Assembly: GCF_021739485.1 (NCBI RefSeq)
Contig: NZ_JAJFNK010000005.1
Location: forward strand, 62,001 to 126,000
Direction: 5' to 3'
Origin: Alicyclobacillus tolerans
GTDB taxonomy: Bacteria > Bacillota > Bacilli > Alicyclobacillales > Alicyclobacillaceae
DNA: 64,000 nt
This document shows positions 8,829 to 17,800 of the stretch, one piece after another. Made by a program: the position numbers and the translations under genes. The notes beneath the pieces are model-generated. The model was not told where the DNA came from. It saw only the letters and a program-made list of their open reading frames with translations, and did no database searches. Each line of letters starts with the position of its first letter. The first letter of the stretch is position 1.

Positions 8829-9593
8829 CTACCGGAGGGTGGAAGTAATCAGCCGGACGACGTCGGCTTGACGCTCACCAGAAAGGCCCTTGCCTTTGTG
8901 GTTGACCATGTAGTCCAACAAACGATGTGGTCCTTCCCGGTAACTGAAGACCGGAGTCTTTTCGCTCTTCACGTGAACTTGTGCCTCGGGGTTCGAGAAA
9001 AAGACAATGCCGTCGACCCAGGTCGGAATCTGGTGTTCCTTCAAAAACTGGGAGAGCCGATACACGTGGGTGCCGACTTGTTTAACTGGGTTGTAAAACG
9101 ACTTCCCGTATCTTCCTCCGGCGCGGCCGACCTTATGCTGAAACAGTTCGTGGTCGTCTCCACCTCCGGTAATGCTTCCGTTGAGGTTTTTGGTTTCGAT
9201 CACGAAGACCCCCGTCGGCCCTACGACAACGTGGTCAATCTGACTTTCTTTGCCGCCGCCGTGAATGGTCAAGTCGGATATCACCGTATAGTCGTCAGGC
9301 AGACCGCTCAGGAGGCGTTCTGTACGCTGCTCCCCCTCTAACCCCCGCCTCAATATGGTGCGGCGTTTGCCTTGCCCCACCAACATCGATGCAAACATGT
9401 ACAACACCCACACCGGCCAAAAAAACGCTTCAAAACGCGCCGTAAAGATAGGCCGTGACAGCCATGCAATCGAAGCGTCTTGCCCAATGAGCACAATGGC
9501 TACCACAACTGCCCCAATGAGCAGCAGCTTGGTTCGCGGACTTCTTTTCATTTCCTTTTCAAGGTGATTTTGGTGACGGACCACTTTTGCCAA
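8829..9593 (-). CDS. NERD-domain membrane-anchored protein
   Basis: The product is 254 residues. A perfect AGGAGG (9602-9607) lies eight bases before a TTG, which I take as start; later ATGs have poor ribosome sites. Two hydrophobic segments occur at about 18-37 and 50-68. The NERD (nuclease-related) domain follows: GLEGEQRTERLLSGLP, then a conserved Asp in QIDHVVVGPTGVFVIETKN and a Lys two residues after the Glu, the E-x-K pattern of the fold related to archaeal Holliday junction resolvases. The domain ends with a predicted helix using R/K. The membrane anchor and solitary context fit the YraN-unlike, uncharacterised NERD proteins of Firmicutes. Nuclease activity is inferred from the fold only. 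Confidence 0.8.
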   Translation of the reverse strand: MAKVVRHQNHLEKEMKRSPRTKLLLIGAVVVAIVLIGQDASIAWLSRPIFTARFEAFFWPVWVLYMFASMLVGQGKRRTILRRGLEGEQRTERLLSGLPDDYTVISDLTIHGGGKESQIDHVVVGPTGVFVIETKNLNGSITGGGDDHELFQHKVGRAGGRYGKSFYNPVKQVGTHVYRLSQFLKEHQIPTWVDGIVFFSNPEAQVHVKSEKTPVFSYREGPHRLLDYMVNHKGKGLSGERQADVVRLITSTLR

Positions 9594-9881
9594 ACGGACT
9601 ACCTCCTGAGCACACACAAATGAGCGCAAATCAAGTAGTTTCTAGTCTCTCATTATACCTTGGGAGCAGGCATTACAGGGAACCCACGCGGTTTATCGGC
9701 GATATTCTGGGAAGGGATACGAGACTGTGCTTTGACGCACACTTTTAACGGGTGCAAAGCGCGTTTTTCGGCCAAGAACTTGGCGACAGACCAAGCGCCG
9801 CCGCCCCATCTGGAGTTGACGTCTTCACTCCATACTTTCCATCCTCCAAATCCCGAAATCCCGCAGTAAGGAGTTTTGACG

Positions 9882-11720
9882 TTGGACGCTCATCGAGAAT
9901 ACCAGAAGTGGTTGGAGTACCCCCATCTGCCGGAACCGCTTCGCCAAGAACTCATTTCCATCCAAGGCAACAACGAGGAAATCGAGGACCGTTTCGGGCA
10001 GCACTTGCACTTTGGCACGGCTGGGTTGCGCGGAGTGATGGGTGCAGGGTTAAACCGGTTGAACATCTACACGATCCGCAAGACGTCGTGGGCGCTGGCC
10101 CAGTACGTTTTGAAACAAGGGGGAGATGCGGCTTCAAACGGCATTGCTATCGGCTACGACTGCCGCCACATGTCCAAGGACTTCGCCAAGGAAGCGGGAC
10201 TGACGATGGCTGCAGCCGGAGTCCAAGCGCACGTTTCCCCTTACCTCTGTCCGACACCTGAGGTCTCTTTTTCGGTTCGACACTTGCATGCCGCAGCCGG
10301 CGTCATGGTGACAGCCAGCCACAATCCGCCTGAATACAACGGTTACAAACCGTACGGTCCAGACGGTTGCCAGCTGCTCCCGGATGAGACCGCCAAAATC
10401 CGCGAACTTAGCCAAGAAATTGACGACGTATTTCAGCTCCCCATGCTGACCGAGCAAGAGGCGCAACAACGCGGCCTGTTTCACTGGACAGAACCCCAGG
10501 TCCGCACACAGTTCGTTCAAGCGGCCGTTGAGGCCGTCAAGTTTCCGTCGATTCCCGATCAACACAGACGCAGGTTATCCATTGTCTACACCCCGCTGCA
10601 CGGCGCCGGCAATGTTCCCGTGAGGGAGGCTCTGAAGGAGGCCGGTTACGACGATGTGCACGTCGTTCCGGAACAGGAGGAGCCCAACGGGGATTTTCCA
10701 ACCGTCAAGAGTCCGAACCCAGAAGAACACGAAGCCCTCAAACTGGGGATTCGAACCGCTGCCGAATTGCAGGCGGACGTCGTCATGGGGACGGATCCGG
10801 ATTCCGATCGCGTCGGGATCGCCGTGCGCGATGCCCATGGGACTTACCAGCTTCTCACCGGCAACCAAGTCGGTGCGCTCTTGATGGACTTTATCCTTGG
10901 GCGCAAAAAGGCGGAAGGCCGGCTGCCCGCGAACGGCATTGTGTTTAAAACCATTGTAACGTCGGAACTGGGTCATGCCGTGGCCGCATCTTACAACATT
11001 GCGCTGGAAAACACGTTGACGGGGTTCAAGTACATCGGCCATAACATCACGAAGTACGAACGCACTGGAGAACACGCCTTTTTGCTCGGCTACGAAGAGA
11101 GCTACGGCTACCTCATCTCGCCGATTGTCCGCGATAAGGATGCGGTTCAGACGTGTCTCGCCATCGCCGAAATGACCGCGTTTTACAAAAGCCAGGGCAA
11201 AACCCTGCTCGATGCGCTGCAAAACTTGTTCGAACGCTTTGGCTACTATAAGGAAGAACTGTTCAGCACAACGCTTCAAGGGGCCGACGCCCACGAAAAA
11301 ATTGAAGCGATCGTCGAAAACCTGCGTGAGAATACGCCTCAGGTCCAGGGTCTAAAACTCACGGCCATTGAGGACTACTTAAAGTCCGAGCGCCGGCAAG
11401 TCGACGAGAACGGCAACCTTTCTTCCTCGGTCGAACACCTAAAACTTCCGAAGTCCGACGTTCTCAAATACCTATACGCGGACGGATCGTGGCTTGCAGT
11501 CCGGCCCTCCGGCACAGAACCGAAACTCAAAGCCTACCTGGCAGCGCGGGGAAAGAGTCCGCAGGACTGCGATGCCAAAGTCGAGAGCATGCGCCAGGCC
11601 GTCATACAGCGCGTCAATGACAAGGAGCCCAAGGACAAAGAGCCCAAGGACAAAGAGCCCAATAACAGAGAACCGATTCGAACAGCGCCTCGGCCCACTG
11701 TGGGCAGCGCACGAACGTGA
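9882..11720 (+). CDS. pgcA: Phosphoglucomutase / phosphomannomutase (alpha-D-phosphohexomutase)
   Basis: The product has 612 residues and all four hallmark loops: active-site serine in TASHNP (Ser near 145), metal loop GTDPDSDRVG near 303, sugar loop GYEESYGY and phosphate loop RPSGTEPK near 540. The length fits the long PgcA class that interconverts glucose-1-phosphate and glucose-6-phosphate. AAGGAG (9868-9873) is eight bases from the TTG at 9882 but only two from a TTG at 9876, so 9882 is preferred. The C-terminus carries a tail of DKEPK repeats followed by Arg/Pro, absent from typical members. It converges on the giant glucan synthase gene, which also uses activated glucose, giving a plausible metabolic link. 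Confidence 0.92.
   Translation: MDAHREYQKWLEYPHLPEPLRQELISIQGNNEEIEDRFGQHLHFGTAGLRGVMGAGLNRLNIYTIRKTSWALAQYVLKQGGDAASNGIAIGYDCRHMSKDFAKEAGLTMAAAGVQAHVSPYLCPTPEVSFSVRHLHAAAGVMVTASHNPPEYNGYKPYGPDGCQLLPDETAKIRELSQEIDDVFQLPMLTEQEAQQRGLFHWTEPQVRTQFVQAAVEAVKFPSIPDQHRRRLSIVYTPLHGAGNVPVREALKEAGYDDVHVVPEQEEPNGDFPTVKSPNPEEHEALKLGIRTAAELQADVVMGTDPDSDRVGIAVRDAHGTYQLLTGNQVGALLMDFILGRKKAEGRLPANGIVFKTIVTSELGHAVAASYNIALENTLTGFKYIGHNITKYERTGEHAFLLGYEESYGYLISPIVRDKDAVQTCLAIAEMTAFYKSQGKTLLDALQNLFERFGYYKEELFSTTLQGADAHEKIEAIVENLRENTPQVQGLKLTAIEDYLKSERRQVDENGNLSSSVEHLKLPKSDVLKYLYADGSWLAVRPSGTEPKLKAYLAARGKSPQDCDAKVESMRQAVIQRVNDKEPKDKEPKDKEPNNREPIRTAPRPTVGSART
11619..11663 (+). repeat. Three tandem 15-bp repeats coding DKEPK
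   Basis: Units at 11619, 11634 and 11649 (GACAAAGAGCCCAAG with one change in the first) are in frame at the 3' end of the phosphoglucomutase gene. A fourth decayed copy follows. They add a charged, probably disordered tail beyond the enzyme fold. Confidence 0.88.
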
Positions 11721-11770
11721 CAAAAGAGGGCCGTCCCAGAAGCAGTTTCACCTGCCCTGGAACGGCCCTC
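11721..11770 (-). terminator. Rho-independent terminator between convergent genes
   Basis: A nine-base stem (GAGGGCCGT at 11726-11734 with ACGGCCCTC at 11762-11770) is followed on the minus strand by TTTTG, the arrangement needed to end the glucan synthase transcript. On the plus strand the U-run is poor, so it may be only weakly bidirectional. Confidence 0.55.
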
Positions 11771-11845
11771 CTTAGTGGGACACCTGATTGGATACTCAAC
11801 GTGTGCCTTCAACATGCAGCTTGCAACAGCCCCGTGCCTCGGACT

Positions 11846-14800
11846 TCACCCCACCGTGCTCAACGGTTCCCGGTACGTGCGAACCGTGACTTCGTGTGGC
11901 TTGCCGTCATCCACGAGATGAAGGTGGTCGGTGCCAATCCGCTCCTCTCCGTCGACGATCCACACGGGAAGCACACGGCCTTCTTCCTTCGCTTCTCCAA
12001 CGCCTTCTTCGTTCAATTCTACCTCAATCGAATAAGCGGCCTCGCCGTACCGGTAATCGACGTGGAACGACTTCCAGTCCGGCGGGACACAGGGGTGAAT
12101 GTATAAGCGGTCTTCACGGCACTTGACCCCCAGGACGTACTCCAGGCCCGCCTGGTACATCCACCCGGCAGCGCCCGTGTACCAGGACCATCCTGCGCGG
12201 CCTTGATGCGGCTCGGCTGTATATACGTCTGCGGACATCACGTACGGTTCATTGCCATACGTCTGAACCTCGCGCATCGTTTGCGTATGCGAAATGGGGT
12301 TGAGCATGGAAAACAGTTCAAAAGTCTTGTCGCGGCGCCCCAGCATTGCCCAGGCGACGATACTCCAAATCACGCCGTGCGTATACTGGCCGCCGTTTTC
12401 GCGAATACCCGGCGGGTACCCCTGAATGTACCCAGCCCGCGGACGTATCTCGTCAAAGGCTTTCGTCAGCAGCTTGGCCACACCCAGTTCTCGGTCTACC
12501 AGCTCGCGGTCAAACGAGCGCATGGCTCGACTCTGCCTTTCCACAGACGTCCCCTCAGCAATGACCGACCACGACTGCGCAATAGCGTCAATCCGGCACT
12601 CCCTGTCTTCAATAGACCCGAGCCACTTGCCGTCGTCAGTAAAGGCGCGGCGGAACCAAGCCCCATCCCAAGCGAACTCGTTGAGGTGTTCCTCCAGTTG
12701 ACGAGCTGTCTGTTCGAGGTGTTCCGAAGTGAGCGGGCCGTCCACTCCGCAGGCGCGCAGAATCTGCTCGAACCGCTTGAGGATGTACAGCAGAAACCAC
12801 CCCAGCCATACGCTTTCTCCGCGTCCTTTGGATCCAACCCGGTTCATGCCGTCGTTCCAGTCGCCGATGCCCATCAACGGAATCCCGTGCTCCCCAAACT
12901 TCAGACCATGGCGAATCGCCCGCAGACAGTGATCGAGCACGGTTGCGGACTCGTCCGACAGAACCGTATTTTCGTACCGCTCCAACTCGCCTGCCTTTAA
13001 CACATCGCTGTGGAGATAGGGGACGACTTCTTGCAGGATGTCTGCGTCGCCTGTCTGTTCGAGGTAGCGAGCCACTGCGTACGGCAGCCACAGCAAGTCG
13101 TCGGAAAACCTTGTCCGGATGCCTTTGTGCGTCTCCTCGTGCCACCAGTGCTGAACGTCGCCTTGCTCGTACTGATGAGCCGCGTTGATGAGAATTTGTC
13201 GCTTGGTAAGTTCCGGGTCAGCGTGCAAAAATGCCAGGGAATCCTGCAGTTGATCGCGGAAACCAAACGCACCCCCCGCCTGATAAAACGCAGTCCTCGC
13301 CCACAACCGGCAGCTGAGCGCTTGATACAACAGCCAGCCGTTGAGCATCACATCCATTGCCCGGTCCGGCGTTTGCACCTGAACCTTCCCACTGGTGTCG
13401 CTCCAAAACCGCGCAACCTGCCGCTTTGTTTCATCGTAAGCACCCGGTTGGCTGTAGCGTTTTACGAGCGCATGGACTTCTTCCTTGGAACCTGTACAGC
13501 CCAGCAAAAGGGTTACAGCCGCTTCAGCGCGGGCAGGAATCTCAACTGCCGTCTGAATTGCCCCGCACGGGTTCGCGAGCGCTCCTGTGCGTCCAGACAG
13601 GCTTTCGCTGTGCAGGCCCTGCGGCGAAGCGAGCGTTCCCCCATAGCCAATAAACTCCGTTCGATCCGCCGTAAAGGAGCAGTACGTGAGGCGAACCAGG
13701 CGTTGTGCACCCGCCGCTGTGCCGTCCGCCGCATGCTCCACTGTAGCGTCCGCGTCGGCCTGCTCCCCCAACGAAGGGGCCGATTCGGCAATGTGAAGGA
13801 ATGCCACAGCATCCCGGAATGACTCTTGGTAGGTGTTGTGAGCGAGCAGGACCGCGTCGTCGGGATCCCATTCCGTAACCACGAAAGGCGCCTGACCCTC
13901 GCGCGTGACGCCAAGGACCCACTCTGCGTAGTACGTGACCGAGATGCGCTTTGTGCGGTCCGTTTGATTGCGCAGCCGAAGCTGAATGACCTTCAACGGG
14001 TCTTCCAACGGCACCGTCGTCTCCATCTCGTGCGCAATGTCTCCTCCGCTTTGTTCAATCCGCGTAAAGCCCCACCCGTGAACCACCTTGTAGGTGCGTT
14101 GTCCTCCACAGGGCTTCGGCGCCGCCGACCAAACTTCTTGGGTCTCCTCGTCGCGCAGGTACAAAACCTCGCCCGGAGGGTCTAGCACGGGGTCGTTGTT
14201 CCAAGGAGTCACCTTACACTCGCGGGAATTTTTCCACCAGCTGTATCCCGTCCCTAATTCGGTCAGCAAACACCCAAAGCGGGGATTGGCGATCACGTTG
14301 CTCCACGGACGCGGGAGGTAAGCCCCGCTTTGGACCTGGACCTCGTAAGCCTTCCCCTCGTCTACAAAACTGCCCCAGCCGTTGAAAAACTCGCCGGCTT
14401 CCGGGCCTCCACTGTGCGTTTCCAGCGCAGATTTTCGAGGCTTTGCTGCGCGTTGCGATGCCGGTGCCAGGTATTCGCGCTTTGCCACCGCGCTGGCCAT
14501 TCGGGTGGCCGCGCCCACAGGGGTCTGCAGACCGTCTTTCTGCCCCAAATCGCCTTTATCCAGCTGCAGTTGGGCGCGCAAACTAGGTCCTCCCGCTCGC
14601 AGCCACACGCGAGATACCGCCGTAAGCAGCGTGCGCTCCGCGTCAGAAAGTCCTGAAGCCTTGAGTCCCACGATGCGCTTCATCTCCCCCAAACCCCGTG
14701 CGGTGAGGTTTTCGCGCAGACGGTGCATCAATTCGTCTTGGTACCCTCCCGTCGTCTCGTCGAGTACCACCAAGTCGAGTTCCAGTCCAAGCTTGTGAAG

Positions 14801-17800
14801 GTACTGATGCTGGGAAGCCAGAAGCGTCACAAACGGCAGATCCGCCAAATGGTGAACCGATACTGCGGCAATGGGAACGTCGCCGCTGAGCCCCCGCGAC
14901 CAAAGCGACGAGGGGCCGAGAGCATTTCTCGAAATCGCCTGTCTGCGCACATTCGACAGCGGCGGCGTGTACAGGAGGCGTCCAGCCAAATGGTGCGCCA
15001 TCGCAGCCTGCGCGGGAGACAAGTGCAGCTGGCGCAGGTCAATTTGCGTCCGCACCCAAGCCAGGTGAAACGCGCGGTCTGCCTGGTGCGGCTCCTTGAG
15101 CTGCGAAACCAACCGAATTGCCTCCTCCTTCGTCGGGGCAACGCCGGTCACAATGTACACGCGCACGGTCTGCTGTGGATTCAAGTGCACCGTGCGGCGC
15201 ATCGCAAACGCCGGGTCGGCCACAGAGCCCGTGGACCCCTTGAGGCGAGTTCGCAGGCCTTTGGGTTGAGCGAGCGAATAACCGCGTCCGATGAATGCGC
15301 CGCGATCGGTTTCAAACTCATAGTCTCCAGCCTCTTCGCCGTCGACGTAAACCGTGTGAACGGCCCATGTTTCACTTTCCTTCTCGTCGCGCGGACGGCG
15401 CTTGGCCAGCAAACTCTGGGAAGCGTCGTCCTGGCTGGTTTGAATAAACAGCTTGCTGAATGCCGGATGAGCTGCGTCCGCGGCTTGACTCGCCAATGCC
15501 AACTCGAGAAAGGTCGTCACTTCCAACAAGCGTTCCTCGGTGCCGGAATTGACCAGAGTCAAACATCGCACCTCCGCATCTAAGTCCGGAGGCACAGTCA
15601 CCTCAAGCTTTGAGGAAATGTCCAGGTGGGTTCCCAAGTATTTGCTTTTATCCAAGTGAAAAACCGTCTTGGTGTCCTGCAAAGCCCGAGATGGGTGGCG
15701 CGTAGCGCTCCACGTCCGTTCCGAGGCGGCATCGTGCAGGTAAACAATCATTCCCGCCGTGTCGTCCACCGGGTCCTCGCGCCAACGCGTCACAGAGAGT
15801 CCCTTCCACTTTAAAAATCCAGTACCATCCACGGTCGTCACGCTGGTCAGACGGCCGTTCGACAACACGTTGACCTCCGGCACCGCGGCAGTTTGGACAA
15901 AGACCCGTTCTGCGTCGTCCATGGCCGTATCAAACTCTGGCAGACGCGCATGGGCGCCAATGGGTTCTTTGACGATGGCAGCCTTAACCGGGATGCGCTC
16001 CTGTAAGAGCAGGTTCGCAGCCTTGACGCGCGGGTCGGCGTGGAATCGGTCAATCATGACGTTGTTCTCCAGCAAGTTGGTCAATGTCAGCAAACTCATC
16101 GCTTGATGGTGAGCCATAAAGCTTTCGATGACCTTGTATCGGCTCCCCGCCGGCAGGCGGGAAACCGTAAAGTCCACCGCTTCGTAATAGCCGTAGGGTC
16201 CCGAGGTTCCGTAGTCGCCCAACTTGCGCAGTGCGGCTACTCCCGCTTCTCCCGCATAGGGCAGAGCCATCACCGTCGCATACGGGGCGATGACTAAGTG
16301 GCGTTCTAAGCCTCTGTCAAGACCTAGTCCGGGCACCCCAAACGCCCGGTACTGATAGTTTAATTGGTGGTCAAACGCGTAGTATCCGCTCTCTGAGATC
16401 CCAAACGGCACCTTGTGGGCCTCTGCGTATTGCTGCTGCCGAAGCACGACGCCTTGGTAGGTGCTGTCCCACACGGTGTTTGGATACGTCCTCATCGTCA
16501 AGGCCGGCATCATGTATTCGAACATCGTGCCAGACCAGGACAGCAAGGTTTTTTGACCTCCTGCCACCGTCATGGTTCGTCCAAGCGTAAACCAGTGAGA
16601 GACCGGGACTTGCCCGAGGGCAATGGCGACAAAGCTAGTCTGTCTGGCTTCCGAAGCCAACAAGTCGTACAGAACCACCTCACGGCGGTCTTCGTCCGCG
16701 TGATAGCCCAGACAAAACAACCGGTCATCCGGGTTGTACAGCTCACAGAAGTTCGTCTGTTCGATGAGCTCGTCCATGTCCGACATCAACTGCTGTATTC
16801 TGGAATTTTCGGAAGCTTGAGCAGCCTCCCCAGACATTGCATCAGCAAGTGCCTGTCTGACCACCATGAGATACGACACGAAGTTTCCAGAGTCGACTGT
16901 AGACACATACCGCGGCTTGAGAGGCTGAGCCGAAAGCGTGTCGTACCAGTTGTACAAGTGTCCGTGCCACTTTTCCATGCGTTGGACAGTGCGGAGTGTC
17001 GCCTCGACGCGGTTGAGCAATTGCGGCGTATCGATGAAGCCGAGTTCGCGGGCCGCCGCAACACTCGCCAAATACAAACCGATGTTCGTCGGCGATGTGC
17101 GATGAGCCACCGTTTCCTGCGGATGATACTGAACGTTATCCGGAGGCAGCCACGATTCGGAAACCGTCACGTAGCGGTCGTAAAAAGACCAAATCTGCCG
17201 GGCCAGCGCTTTGAGCTCGGGACGGGCAGACTCCAGCCAGGTCATCCGCACCACTTTTGGGGCGCGGTTCAACAGCTGAATGCCAAATCGAGCCCACAGC
17301 CACAAGACGAGCGCGCAAATGCCGAGAATGCGGTTGGGTGCGGTCCCAGAGCTAAAGGCCACTGCCACAAACGCAAGTGCGGCCAGGTAACCGATGGGTT
17401 CTAGTGCAAACACTTGCTTGTTGTTCGGTTTGCGGTTGGTTTGCTTTGCAGGCACCCACTCCAGCAGCCTTTTTCGGCTGATGAGCATCCGGTACAGCGA
17501 TCGCAAGATTGCGTCTGCCGCATTCACCGCATGGAACGGGAGTGTCAGCAGTTGCACGACGCTCTGGCCAAAGCCGGACAGAATGGGACTAAGCCGTGCG
17601 CGCCCTGTCACCGACCTCCCAAAGGCCTTGAGAAAGGGCAGAAACACGGTGGCCAAGACGAGGGTTTCCCACGCCCATTCGTTGCCAGGCAAAACCCCCA
17701 TCCCGAGTACAGCTGTGACAAAGAGGGCCACAGGCACGAGGCTCCGCCGCAGGTTGTCTGCGATTTGCCAACGCGTCAAACCGCACAAATCTACGCGCTT